NCBI RefSeq assembly: GCF_026230105.1
Contig: NC_079475.1
Location: 13,408,125-13,472,124 of the forward strand
Direction: 5' to 3'
Length of the DNA stretch: 64,000 bases
Origin: Diorhabda sublineata
Lineage: Eukaryota; Arthropoda; Insecta; Coleoptera; Chrysomelidae
How positions within the stretch are numbered: position 1 is the stretch's first letter; every line of letters starts with the position of its first letter. Below are positions 1 through 10,806 of the stretch, one piece after another. The notes beneath the pieces are model-generated. The model had not been told where the DNA came from. It worked only from the letters and a program-made list of their open reading frames with translations, and made no database searches. The translations under genes were made by a program, and so were the position numbers.

Positions 1-720
1 CTCGTAATTAAAAATTAGAGATCGAAATTATTATCACTAAAAGTGTTAATTTGTCAACCAGATCATTAGGTTTACAGCGTTTTAGTCGTCGCACTTTATA
101 TGCGTTATTAAATAATTGGTTTGCTAGAATATTAGAGAGTTCACTTATTCGATCACTATATTTTTCACTGTAACGTTTTATTTCGTCTTAATTGGATGCA
201 TTTGTTTTTTTCTACTGATGATGATGTAAAGTACCAGGGGGCGTTGACTATGGATCATAAAACTTTGTTTTGGAAGCGTTGTAAAATACCGATATTGGAA
301 TTGCTCGCAGTTCCCCATAACTGTGTACCATATGTTTACACTGGCTTGAGGATAGTCTTATATACCAGCAACTTGATTTCAATGGTTAATGTCTACAAAT
401 TAACCAGTAGATCTGCCTGAATATAATTCCCAGTTGCTTTCTTTTGGTAAATATATGTTTTTGCCAGGTTAGGAGTCAAGATGAATGCCTAGATATTTTG
501 AATCGATAGCTTTAGTTAGTGTAAGTATACCTGGTGGACAATCTTCTCTCTTCATTGTGAACATTTCATCAACAGACTTGGTTTCATTTGCTTTGAAGTA
601 AGGTCTGCAGTATGTAAAAGGTAGAGGATAGCTCCCAGGACGCTTCTTTGCGGTACGCCAGCTATAATGGAATATAGTGAGGTATTTTGATCTTGCTGCT
701 TGACCAGGAAGATATTACTT
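1..720 (-). pseudogene. Jockey-type LINE reverse transcriptase relic, C-terminal half
   Basis: Minus-strand translation, with frame changes, gives a degraded Jockey-type reverse transcriptase. A GVPQGS-box variant (AGVPQRSVLGAI, near 664-630) is followed by SKYLGIHLDS, then YKTILKPV and TYGTQLWGTASNSN, then a tail ending in YKVRRLKRCKPNDL. The order matches the C-terminal part of Jockey-clade RTs. Stops and frameshifts make it non-functional. It probably continues past the left edge. It lies 3' of Ppt1 exon 2 on the same strand, so it may sit inside the next Ppt1 intron. Confidence 0.75.
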
Positions 721-1089
721 TAGGAGGAAAAAAAAGGAATGTGGTAGTCATTTCTCGTAAACAAGAAAAATCAACGATTGGGATAGTTGAGTATCCAAAA
801 AATTAAATCAAGAGATTCATCTTCCGTGTAGAGTGTTTTCCATTATTTATTTTTATTTCTAAGAGAGATCTTAGAAGAAACGCACAATATTACCAATAAT
901 AATTTCATTAGAATTAATCAATTATATTAGAGTTTTTGAATTTGAAGAATCAGAATTTACAATTCTATGGGTTATTTTCTTGACTTTGAGGTACAATAAT
1001 AAAAAATCTCACATATATCTTGATAAGATTAGTTCGAAGATCTTCTATATACCTTATTTTAGGTCCGTTGGTCAGTTTCTTTTTAGTCT

Positions 1090-1800
1090 ATTCAGTCTAC
1101 AGTCGACTCTTCCTTGCATCAACCGTCAGCCTTTGGTGATGCTTGTGGCTTCTCTGTAGTGTTGTTTTTTTATACTGCTTCAATTGAAAGGTCTTCATGC
1201 ATGATTTGATTTGAAATATATCAGAGAGCATCGACAATTGCTCGCAGAATCTTAGATTGTTCCATTGCTATAATGGCTATACTCGATTTGCTGACACCAT
1301 CCCCACAGCTCTGTACCGTAATTCCAGATTGGAATAACAACAGTCTTGTACAATAAATTTTTATTTTCTAATGACATTTTGATTCTCTCCAATTTAATTT
1401 AGAGTATAGGTGCATTCCTTCGTTTTTAATGTATATTGAAGGACATTTTCCTTTTTCTTTAGGGTAAAAGTTATGTGTTGCGATATACTTTCTTCAATAT
1501 TCATTTTTCACCTTGTGAGCCTTTCCTCTACTTTGAATAAATGTTCATGTAGATTTGCTAGATGTTATTATAGAATCCTCGTGGGTCGAGAGAATGCTGC
1601 CTTGTGGAACTACAGATTTAATGGCAGGTTTCGTCTTTTATTTTTGTTCAAAAGAATCTGTCTGTTCTTTAAGTGCTACATATATTTTAATGCGCAATTC
1701 GATGTCACTGTTGAGTTGTTGAGTGTGTTTGCCGAAAACCAAATTGATGGTGATGTTTCCTTTCAATGAATTTGGCAAAAACACATGTCAGCAAATCATT
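1090..1800 (-). pseudogene. second Jockey-type reverse transcriptase relic
   Basis: The minus strand shows VVPQGSIL (near 1611-1577), ATHED-like and KEKGKCPSIYIKNEG blocks, then IPIWNYGTELWG (near 1331-1296). These again follow Jockey RT order. It covers the same protein region as the relic at 1-720, so it is a separate copy and not an extension. The region between the catalytic box and the C-terminal motif is shortened and interrupted by stops. The exact limits are uncertain. Confidence 0.65.
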
Positions 1801-2632
1801 TTAATATTAGCCAGTAGCCGTTTTCTTTTTTTCTAATCATTCAACAAAGATGACAGCTTTGGATTCCCAAATAACTGTGACCATGAGTTATTGGTTATCT
1901 TGTTAGCACGTTCTCCGGATCAAGTCCATTGTTTCCTCTGAAACATATCTATAGATATATAGATCCTAGCCAGCTTTTGATCGTATTATATACCTAGCAG
2001 AAAGTTGTTTAATATTTCAAAAACCTGCAGTTCCGTCCGGTTGGAATATTTAAAATACAAGAGCACGGATTTCGAGTAGCTATATTCATCTATCATATTC
2101 GGATAGAAGGAATCAAAAACATGGGAGACACTAACAATATAGTCACTATACCAAAAGTGCTGTCAACCTATCAATCGCAGTTTTTCATACGTAGACTGAT
2201 CCCTTTGCACTGCTCCTGACCCTTTTATAAATAGAGAAATTTTGAACACTTATAATATTTTTGAAAGGCAATACGATTAACCAAATAAAAGTGGATGTAG
2301 ATACTATATAGTCAGATTCTACATCAATATGAAGATATTTTCGAGTGTTTTTATATGATTCTTGGTGAAAGCATCGTTCACCAACCCAAATGTTACTTTT
2401 ATAAGCATTTGAAAGAAAAAAGTCAATGCCAAATTGTAACAGCAGAATTAGCAGTTATCAGAACAAACAGTAGGATTTTTTAACTATATTATAACCGCAA
2501 ACAAGCTACGAAAATGACTTCATATTACTGAATATCGAACTGGGAAGTGTAGAAATTACATAATATAATTCATACATCATATCATTACTGCAAGTTTCCT
2601 ACTAATTCTCTTCAAACTATGAAAATACTTAC
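1801..2632. other. no recognised feature; probable Ppt1 intron 2 sequence
   Basis: AT-rich sequence. No reading frame resembling the next Ppt1 exon (the stretch after GQFL) was found here on the minus strand. Because exon 2 ends in a good donor at 2632-2631, this is best read as intronic. Confidence 0.4.
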
Positions 2633-2870
2633 AAGAACTGCCCTCCTTGGGAAAATCCAATTGCATTGAACCCATTTACCAATGCAGGATCAGCACTGAG
2701 TGTCTCGCAAGTTTCGTTGAGTTGATCTAGAGGATATTTGAAAAAACTGTTCTCGACATCTTCAATGATATTGTCGCCGATTTGAATAGAATAAATGTAA
2801 ACACCTCCTAGTGATTCGTTCAATTTCTTTTGAAAAGCTCCTAGACTGAATGAAAAACAGCAACTATCTC
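2633..2870 (-). CDS. Ppt1: Ppt1 exon 2: palmitoyl-protein thioesterase 1, nucleophile region
   Basis: PPT1 is a lysosomal alpha/beta-hydrolase that removes fatty acyl groups from S-acylated proteins during their degradation. This 238 bp internal exon has an acceptor TTTCTTACAG just before 2870 and a donor GTAAGT after 2633. It reads GDSCCFSFSLGAF, then DNIIEDVENSFF, then NGFNAIGFSQGGQF. The serine of GFSQGG is the nucleophile of the family, about residue 103 when joined to exon 1. The exon enters with two bases of a glycine codon and leaves with two bases of a leucine codon. The phase matches exon 1 at 10806-10719 exactly. The frame is open throughout. Exons carrying the catalytic Asp and His are missing because the gene runs off the left edge. 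Identification rests on motif order and splice phase, not on a database search. Confidence 0.93.
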
Positions 2871-3640
2871 CTGTAAGAAATTTTCACTTTGACGTTCGAT
2901 TGAGACAATAACACCACCACAACAGCAGTAGATAGAGGGGATGATTATAATAAAAAATAATAAACTTTAATATAATTCAAAATGTAACAAAAAGGCAAGT
3001 GAAATGGCTGAACCAGCTGCGCTAATGACATTTGTGGAACAGCATCTTCCTTCTTCTTTACAAAACAATAATGGAGAAGGAATTTATCAGTTAAAACTAA
3101 CATTTTATAATAAAACGAACGTTTGAATGTTAATTAAGACAGAAAAACATTTGAAACAATTGTGAGTCTGATGACAGAGCATTGCATGCTCAATAGTAAT
3201 CTTGAATTGACGAAGAGGACTGAAGAGTTAACATAACCTCTCATCTTCGTAAGAAGATTAATGTTGGAGAATATCTGGCAAGGTGGCAGTGGAATAGACC
3301 ACAAGGTAAATATGTGAAATCTATCTTTGACCCACTTCGAACAAATCAATTCTAAATAACATTCTGTTGTTTAATCACATTATTATGAATTTTATATTAG
3401 AATTAGAATTTGCTGATAACAAATTTAATTGTGAAAACGTTGAATAACAAGGAATCAACCCAAAAACACGTTTATCTCTGACATCAAATGATTTAAAACT
3501 AATGCCGAGTTTACACGTATCAAGTAGCTAAAGCAAGTTACTAAAGCCAGTAACTAAAATTTAAGTCCGGTTTTTTAGCGAGTGTCTACATTTTGATAAG
3601 AATTCCGGTTTATTTGTCATTTAGTAATGTGGAATTAAAT

Positions 3641-4020
3641 ATGGCTGAAAAAATACGTGCATCAATACGGCATTGTATCTTGGACATATGTGGTGATGTA
3701 TCAGAAACGCAGAAGAAATGAAGAAAAATAAAAATAAGCGTTGTTGGGTACGAAAATGGATGAGTCGAAGAGATGTATATGGTGCTTCTTCAACTTTGTT
3801 AAGAGAATTAGCTGCTGAAAACGCACCAGAATATAGAAATCGGTTGAGGATGAGTAAGGAACGATTTGAAATACTACTGGCTCAAATTGCTCCCCAAATT
3901 ATGAAAAACAACATCGTAATGAGATCGGCTATTTCAGGATAAAACTGGAAATTACATTGTCCTATTTGGCCAGAGGAAATAGTTATAGAACGTTGCAGAG
4001 GTTATTTCATGTGTCAAAAG
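3641..4020 (+). pseudogene. HARBI1-like nuclease, N-terminal remnant
   Basis: The reading frame starts at ATG 3641 and shifts near 3718. It then continues as RCWVRKWMSRRDVYGASSTL, LRELAAENAPEYRNRLRMS and RFEILLAQIAPQI. After another shift it reads LARGNSYRTLQRLFHVSK, up to about 4020. These blocks match the N-terminal part of HARBI1-type transposases before the first catalytic Asp. The whole catalytic region is absent, so it cannot be active. Confidence 0.85.
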
Positions 4021-4155
4021 CATGATCTCCTCAATTTTTTTAAACGCCGAATCCCGAGCTTGTTTATTTTTATAAGCCCTTGTGTCCCATAGGCATAGTC
4101 TCTCGCTATAATCTTCTACAAACTTTAATGTTGTCTTTTCACTCTAACGAGACAT
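4021..4155 (-). pseudogene. MADF-type DNA-binding protein of Harbinger, N-terminal remnant
   Basis: Read on the minus strand from ATG at 4155: MSR, a TAG stop at codon 4, then SEKTTLKFVEDYSERLCLWD and KNKQARDSAFKKIEE. The pattern of a basic start, an aromatic/acidic helix, LWD, then YKN..AR..A...I resembles the first part of MADF domains, which accompany Harbinger nucleases. Only about 44 codons survive before the deletion junction with the nuclease remnant. Confidence 0.75.
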
Positions 4156-4603
4156 TTTAACACGCTACCAAATCAAATAAAAATAATCCCCTCACTCTGT
4201 ACTAATGAATTAGACTAAACCAACTTATCTACACTCGTTTAGTCGGCGTTTTAATTGCCGAAAAACAGAGGGAGAAACTACTTGCTCAAGTAAATAGAAA
4301 TTATTTTTATTCAATTGACTAAGCAATTTACTAAATTAGGTACTTGCGCAAGTACTAAATCAAGTTGTTCTCACTATACAAGTAACAAAATTTAGCTACT
4401 TAATTTAGTAACTTAACTTACTTTAGGTACTTGACACGTGTAAACTCGGCTTAAGGTATTTTATTTTTATACATGTATTGTTTTTCCCTAAGTAGGATTT
4501 TACGAACACCAGACATTTGTTTTGCTATCATATTTGTGGCATATTTTTATTAGAATTATTGGAAAAGTTCCAGTACAAATCAATACATAAAAAATAATAT
4601 ACA

Positions 4604-5157
4604 TTACAAGATACAGTGTAATTTAAAATTATTTATACTGTTGTATTTTTCAACAAAGACGAAATATCTGCCACTAATTAACTCATGAAAGGCTTTGGAG
4701 TCCCATTTTACAGCCAAAAATTTATTAATTTCAATTAAAAAGTTCACAAACGTAATGTTACAACTTAATAATAACACGTCATCGTCAAGAAGTTTGAGAT
4801 AACTCACTGTAAATAACGAGTCGCAACGTGTGGTCGTAATGCGCATGTCATTCGATAAATGTTTTTCTTCCAACGTTGGCCATGGAAATTCGGTTTTTTT
4901 GATACGCACCACAGGAGTACCTAACATTGGAAATAAGTTGGAACCAACACTTGTAGAACTAAACACACTTGTCTGCTGCTAGTATCTTCCAGTTTATTTT
5001 AGAAGAATTTATATCTATTGTATGACGTTCATCACTTTGCCACGTTTTCATTTTTTTAGATAAGTTTAGGTAAGATTCCAGCCTTCGTCAAATGTTTAGC
5101 AAACTTTGGAAGGCGAATGTTGTCGCAAATGTTGGACGCCTCGTGTGGTACCGGCTT
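4604..5157 (+). mobile_element. Harbinger-like element end, decayed, copy 1
   Basis: The right end reads GTGTGGTACCGGCT followed by TAA (from 5158). Its reverse complement, AGCCGGTACCACACGAGGCG, matches the end near 43432 apart from a few bases. A plus-strand peptide, NVGHGNSVFLIRTTGVPN (near 4873-4930), resembles one encoded on the minus strand near 43680-43610 (NVGLGKSVILTRVKGVPN). So two inverted copies of one element share coding sequence and an end. The left boundary was not found. The TAA next to the end suggests PIF/Harbinger, but the protein was not identified. A 120-codon minus-strand ORF at 4966-4604 overlaps and looks incidental. Confidence 0.5.
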
Positions 5158-7700
5158 AAGTTGGTTTGAAAATAGTTTACGCAGTTTTTAATTGAAAACT
5201 AACAGATATACTGAAAGTTGGGCGAAAAGAAAGAGCAGTGAAAACAATTTGGAATATTTCATTCAAATTTTGACAGAATTCAGAAGAAGTAATTTTTGAA
5301 AATGAAAGAGAAGTTCGAACAGCCGAAGAATAGAAAGCATAGAAAGAAGTTGGAAGCAATTATCGGAAAAAATAAAAAGGCTCTTAATGGGAAAGGAATT
5401 AAGATTGTTTTAAATTTCCATGAAAATACACTAGACGATATATACTAATTTTTGTTCCAATGATTTTCGTATTTTTAAGAAGTGATTCACACATACACAC
5501 ACACACACACACTATAATGGTCCAAAATTCGTGATCCGAAATTTTGAAAAAGCAGCAATTGGTTTTTCGATAATAAATTGCTCAATTTTCAAGATAGAAA
5601 CTTTTTTATAAAAGGATTTTATAGGGGATTTCAAGTACTTCAACGTCATATCAATTAAAACTTTTTTCAACACCCGGTTTAGAAAGGGGTGCATAAGCCA
5701 CATTTGGTACACGATTGCAAACTTTGAACTAGCGTATCTCCTTCAATTTTTATGATACATAGATTTAAAAACTTTCAAAATTTTTGGCATGAAAAATCTT
5801 ACAATTAATATCGGAAACATTTTCTCATAACATGAATAGTTTTTAGTTTATTTGAGAAAATTTCTTTTTTCTTTAAGATAACGGAAATGCAGTGTTCAAT
5901 TTAAGCAATTATTTTTTCGAAAATAAGTATTCAAAACCGGTCAAATCTCATGGATCATATCAATAATATATGAATAAAGTTATTTACAAGTGGATTACGA
6001 TAAATTTCAATTGGGGTGGTAATGCCAAGGGTATAATTACATTTTTTCCAAAAATAAAAAGGAAGAAACCTTATTTTTATTATAAATCAGTCAACTCTTA
6101 TGCACTTTTGAGTGTGCTCATTTTAAAAGTTTTTTTTTGCTTTGATGAAGCTCTCATGAGTTTTCCAAAAATTTCATCAAGTTATTTGTGGTTAAAGGTT
6201 TCCAATTTCGGGGTTGCCCAAAAATAGCCATCCTTCAACAAGCAGTAACTCAGTTAATATTGAATTTACATGGGTCATTAAGAAACGAATCTCTTTGTTT
6301 TTTTATTAGCTACATTTTTGTTTGTGATAATTTTGCTGATAAAATGAAAACTTTTTAAGTTATTCAAGAAAAACGGTAAAAAAATATGCCTATTTTCAAT
6401 GACAAATTAGCAATTTCTATCGTTAATAAATCTAAGCGTACCAATTTTAGAAAAAAACTTTGTGGAGTAAAAGTTGCTTAGAATTAGTCAATCTAACGAC
6501 GAGATTATTTTGATAAAATAAAATTTCATCTCCAAGATTCCCCAGGGCAAAAGGGCATCCCCAGGGCATCGTTCGGCACAGGGTAGATTTTAAAGAAGAT
6601 TATAAATACTACCTTCATACCAATTTTCAAGAAAATTGCAATTTATTAGTCTGTAAACATTCTAGGTATTGCTACAACAATTAAAAATTATCTCAAAAAC
6701 AAGTAATTTCAATAATTTCAAAAAATAAGGTGGTCGAACTTACTCTAGACTAAATAAATCGATATTACAATTATTTTGTTCACTAAGTGGAACGAGTGGG
6801 TATAGTAATATAAAAAATAATTATAAGATTAGTCAAGATAAATAGTGCAGAGATTTGATTATGATTATGATTACCTAGACAGATTAGTTATTTGATTGTC
6901 CATGTTGGATTAGAGACTTTGAAAAAAGAATACATGGTGCAAAAAAGTTTTGAGATGCCTTTTAAAAGGAAAAGCAACAAATTTCAACTAAATTTCTTGC
7001 TTCAATTCATCAGGCTCCACACCTAATCAAATCACCCGGATATCAAATCAAAGCAGCTCGTTTTGCTAACAATTTCTAATTCATCCCGTATTTCCAATAA
7101 TGTTCCCATAATAAACATGCATTTTGGAATATAAATTGAAAAATAATTTCAATGTAGCTTCTGTTTCCCATAGTAAATATTTTCAGTACCTATTGCCTCG
7201 TAAAAATAACTTTTATACAGACGTCATTAAAAAGGAAGCGAATTCCTTGGAATAATTTGATTTTGTGCTTATTTCTTGTTATAAATCAAATATAGAAAAA
7301 CAGATTAATTGCGTTATTAAAAACCAAATATGTGAACCGTATCACAACAAAGATTAATATACAGTTGATAAAAATATTTTTCTCAGAAAGATCATTTTCA
7401 AAATTATTTTGACAGTTATCCTGCAAACAACATATACATTATTCATCGAATTTTATTGTTTACTTTCTTCTTGATGATTCACTTTTTTCAAACAAAAACA
7501 GCTGCACAAATAAAATAACAAATATATTTGACATCATAGGAATGCACTGTACGAATCAAAGCTTCATTCTAATTGGCATGACAAGAAAACAATAACTGAA
7601 AAACAAATGTGTCAATGGAGTTGATTACTTTCAAAATCTATTAGAAAGTAGCGTTATAAGTAACTTTTAAGTGTTAACTCAAAAGGGCTTATCTTTAATT
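5158..7700. other. AT-rich intronic sequence, nothing recognised
   Basis: Within Ppt1 intron 1. No TE protein or host exon was recognised on either strand. A short AC dinucleotide tract is at 5495-5513. The 5520-6600 part has many short T/A runs typical of old non-coding repeats, but no boundary could be defined. Confidence 0.5.
5495..5513. repeat. (AC)n microsatellite
   Basis: An uninterrupted AC dinucleotide run of about 19 bases follows an imperfect CACACAT start. Confidence 0.9.
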
Positions 7701-7721
7701 TCCCCCAAAATCGATTGTTAG

Positions 7722-8435
7722 TCAGTCAGAATTGTCCTTGCATTGAGCCCTGCTGTTTTTCTTTCTAATTTGTAGTTTGAAGATTCGCTCAAATTGAGTC
7801 GCACCACACCTACGGAAGGTCAGGGCATATTTGAGATGCGACTCAATAAGGGCATAATAGACTGTTAAGGATAAGTTCAGTTCTTTGGAAACTGATCCCA
7901 GCGCAAAACAGAAGGAACTTTCAGATAAGGCGGCAATATTTAGCTCCTTGTCCACAACAAGCTCTAAGAATTTTCCAGATTCAACGAGGTCAATGGTGTT
8001 GTTGTTTAACAAAAAACGTTGAGACAGAGTAGATCAGCATCGCACCATGATTTAAGGTGATTAAGTCACTAGATATGGTCCTATGAAGTGCCGTGACATC
8101 AGTGCTGCTCCAAAAGAAACTAGTATCGTCTGCAGATAGAAATATTTTACCACTGATGTCTGGATGTCGTTTATAAACAGAAGAATCAAAATAGGGCCTA
8201 GTACTGAGCTTTGGGGCACTCCTCATTCTATTGACTTGCAAGGAGACATCGTTGTATCAATCCTTATAAGCTGACTTCTGTTGGTAAGGTCTGACTTGAA
8301 CCATGCGTGAAGTGTTCCTCAAAAACCGTAGTACTGCAATTTGTTGATTAAAATATCATGATTAACACAATCGAAAGCCTTAGAAAAATCACAAAAAGTT
8401 GTTACAGTGATGGCTGTTTAAGCTAGAGTAGACAT
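7722..8435 (-). pseudogene. LINE reverse transcriptase relic (CR1/Jockey group), catalytic part
   Basis: The minus strand runs TFCDFSKAFDCVNHDILINK (near 8400-8340), then YYGF with a stop, then GVPQSSVLGPILILLFINDI, then FLSADDTSFFWSS (near 8130), then ESGKFLELVVDKELN and YYALIESHLKYAL. These are consecutive RT motifs, with ADD from the F/YADD catalytic box. Stops and frameshifts interrupt it. An upstream piece of the same LINE lies at 9510-9100, and the two are separated by a plus-strand RTE-type insertion. Confidence 0.85.
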
Positions 8436-8439
8436 CGAA

Positions 8440-9090
8440 TCCTATTAGAGAGAATCAGCCGAGAATGAGAAAATGTAGGACTTACTATAAATATTGAAAA
8501 AACTTATCTTATGGTTATAGGTAAAAATCAAAATATCAATATTAACCCTATTCTCACACTGAATGGAAAACAAATAGAATGGGTGCAAAAATGCAAGTAT
8601 CTTGGTTCAGTCATAAACGCTCAAATGGATCCAGACGAACAAATCAAGATCAGAACATTACTCGAAAAGCATTTGTCAAGTACTCCGCAATGGTTACAAA
8701 CAGAAATCTAGAATTCAGGGAATATTATGTGTGGTCAGTACTGCTGTACGGAGTGGAAACCTGTACCTTGAAAGCTCAGATGATAAAAAAACTTGAGTCC
8801 TTTGAAATGTGGCTCTATAGACACTGAGGTGTGGCTCTATAGACGCATCCTGAAGATACCCTGGACTGACAAAATCACCAACGACGAAGTACTAAGACGC
8901 AATGGTCGCAAAAGAAAGCTGTTGACAATTATTAAGATAAGAAAAACATCTTACATTGGACACATCTTACACAACGACAAATACCTCTCAGTTTCGGTGA
9001 ATTGTTTTATGTTGCAAGGGACAGAGACGCATTTATAAACGTGGTCGCCAACCTTAAATGAAAAGATGGCATGAGAAGAAGAAGAAGAAA
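8440..9090 (+). pseudogene. RTE-type LINE 3' fragment with (GAA)n tail, nested in another LINE
   Basis: Plus-strand blocks VGLTINIEKTYLMVIGKNQN, then EWVQKCKYLGSVINAQMD, then YYVWSVLLYGVETCTLKAQM, then LYRRILKIPWTDKITN.EVLRR are the conserved C-terminal segment of RTE-type endonuclease/RT proteins. Frameshifts break it. One is caused by a 22 bp tandem duplication of the GTGGCTCTATAG segment (copies starting at 8809 and 8831). The fragment ends in a GAA run at 9074-9089, the usual tail for this family elsewhere in the window. It is 5' truncated, as expected of target-primed insertion. Confidence 0.85.
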
Positions 9091-9099
9091 TTATTCAGA

Positions 9100-9510
9100 A
9101 GGGACAATATAGTATAATTGGTGCATTTGTTACTTATAAACCCAAATTGATGGGCAATAAGTAGCCGTCTTAAGGCAATTAGGAAAAGTACCATTTTGAA
9201 ACGGAAAGTTAATTAAAGTGGTAAGGTGATTTAATGTGCAATCAGGCAAACTCGAAAACATTTTTTATGTATGTATGTAGAGCCTTATTTCTTAGATCAA
9301 TCACAATGGACCATGTTTTGGTAGCTTTTATTGTCTTATGATAAATTTTTCTGTACAGTTTCGCGTAATTTTTGAAGAAGACACAATCCGAGAATTTCCT
9401 TAGGTGAAATGAAGATCGCATGTTCTTTATAGATATGCGTAAACCTTTAGTAAACCAGGGTTTATTTAGCTTATTTTAAATACGCCTGAGGGGAAAAGAA
9501 AATATTGTTG
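9100..9510 (-). pseudogene. upstream part of the split LINE (linker before the RT domain)
   Basis: The minus strand reads NKLNKPWFTKGLRISIKNMR, then FFKNYAKLYRKIYHKTIKAT, and later NGTFPNCLKTATYCPS. In CR1/Jockey-type LINEs these blocks sit between the endonuclease and the first RT motifs. Order and strand agree with the RT relic at 8435-7722. The intervening RT motifs 1-2 are missing, so some sequence was lost at or after the nested insertion. Confidence 0.7.
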
Positions 9511-10109
9511 AGCCCATAAACTGGACGAAACATGTAGTGGGTCTTCTGCTCCAAGTGACATACTATTTTTTCCTCAAGCGGAGTTCAAAACTGACAAACA
9601 TTAAATGAAATAAAAATTAAATGACATTTTCTGCCTACTTGGTTACATCGCCCATAATAAAACGTTGCTATCGTTTCTCATTACTTTGTTACTAGTACAT
9701 TAATTATTTTATTGTAAAAATACACAATTGAAACTACAAAAAAACTAATTTGGACTATCCTGGTGATAGTGAATTATAAGAAGTTCTGAGAAACTTGGAA
9801 GAGAAAGGACTAGCTATAAGAAGTAAAATTGAGAATGAAATAATCGATTCCATAATACTCGATTTTTCATTTGTAACGTTCAATAGTTGCAAAATTAAAC
9901 AAATTATCATAAATAATTATAAGTGCTACACCAAATAAGAAAACAATGGATAAAATGTATTATTAATTTTAAAAGTGGAGTGACAAAGGGTGACAAAAAT
10001 CGCGGACGAGAATGCCCTAATTTTCTCCCTAGGTGCGTAATTTACTATTTTTTGTTGCCTTGAATATTGCAACAAATTCATGTATTTCCGATTGCACAAT
10101 TACAACATA
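9511..10109. other. intronic AT-rich sequence, nothing recognised
   Basis: Between the LINE and the Penelope-like fragment, inside Ppt1 intron 1. No coding or structured signal was seen. Confidence 0.5.
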
Positions 10110-10313
10110 ACCATAAAAGTACTTGATGTGATTTGTGATTTTTGCTGTAATGATTGTGACAACAAATATGTTGGGCAAACTAAGAGGTCTGTTAATGTCT
10201 GGTTCAAACAGCACCTAGCTCATTGTGAATGGACAGGAAAGTCTGTTATTGCCTACAATAAATTGCTGGATGCATTTGAAAAATATAGAAATTCTTCAAA
10301 TAGAGACGAATAG
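10110..10313 (+). pseudogene. GIY-YIG-type domain fragment of a Penelope-like element
   Basis: The plus-strand frame contains ICDFCCNDCDNKYVGQTKRS followed by VWFKQHLAHCEW. This resembles the Cys-X2-Cys then YVGQT.RS..R..EH core of the GIY-YIG endonuclease found at the C-terminus of Penelope-like retroelements. The first GIY half is degraded and no RT was found next to it, so this is an isolated scrap. A host GIY-YIG gene is unlikely given the surrounding debris. Confidence 0.55.
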
Positions 10314-10718
10314 TTAATCAGTTTTTCACGTGAAGAGGTTCATTCAGTCTCTGAAGACGCAGTGATATTCGAATTTGAAATTTTCATGTTATTTTTCATA
10401 AGCGATTATCCTTTTCTTGCAAAATAAAATGTGTTTTACATATATGAATTTATAAGCAGCGCTACATTGTATTGAAATGAGGAAAAAAGGAAGATTAAAC
10501 CCTTATTATCGTTTGTATGTACCGACTATGTATGTTTACAATAAGTTAATCTCTTAAGGATGCCATTAATCATTATATATGAGGTAGTTGCGTTTGTTAT
10601 TATTGAAGCTACTCATTCCTTGATTAATAATACGTTCTTAATGTACTTAGGTGTCTTATTCTAACATAATGTGATTCAACAACATAACCCCCATAAGCGA
10701 ACTTAACCTATAACTTAC

Positions 10719-10806
10719 CCATTCCATGCCATAAAACAATAGGGGTATTTTCACTTAAAACGCCATTAGATAATACAACGAGTAAAAAGAAATATAAAGT
10801 ATTCAT
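10719..10806 (-). CDS. Ppt1: Ppt1 exon 1: signal peptide and start of mature PPT1
   Basis: The minus strand opens at ATG 10806 with MNTLYFFLLVVLSNGVLS, a short polar start and a hydrophobic core typical of a cleavable signal peptide. It continues NTPIVLWHGMG, the conserved first strand of PPT1 that includes the oxyanion-side HGMG. The coding part is 88 bp (29 codons plus one base) and ends at a consensus donor, G|GTAAGT. The last G joins GA of exon 2 at 2870 to make Gly, giving HGMGDSCC, which is the family sequence. An in-frame TAA lies 12 bases upstream of the ATG, supporting this start. The 5' UTR and promoter lie to the right but show no clear TATA or initiator element. Confidence 0.92.

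Larger units (their letters stand above)
3503..4451 (+). mobile_element. PIF/Harbinger element, internally deleted, 949 bp
   Basis: The left end TGCCGAGTTTACACG and the reverse complement of the right end AGCCGAGTTTACACG start inverted repeats that align for about 37 bp with few mismatches. The element is flanked by the 3 bp duplication TAA (3500-3502 and 4452-4454), as expected for PIF/Harbinger. Inside are the 5' part of a HARBI1-like nuclease on the plus strand and the 5' part of a MADF-type DNA-binding protein on the minus strand, meeting near 4020. Autonomous Harbingers carry both proteins, so the centre has been deleted. Subterminal CTAAA/TAGCTACTT-like motifs recur near both ends. Confidence 0.85.
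2871..10718 (-). other. Ppt1: Ppt1 intron 1 (7848 bp), filled with TE relics
   Basis: Delimited by the donor ATG-G|GTAAGT after 10719 and the acceptor before 2870. It contains a PIF/Harbinger derivative (3503-4451), a second Harbinger-like end (near 5157), a LINE split by an RTE-type insertion (7722-9510), and a Penelope-like fragment (10110-10313). The rest is AT-rich and unrecognised. Confidence 0.85.

Noticed and set aside
4604..4966. 120-codon minus-strand ORF as a host gene
   Set aside because: No family motif, no splice signals. The plus strand of the same interval carries a peptide shared with 43610-43680, so the region is better explained as a TE.
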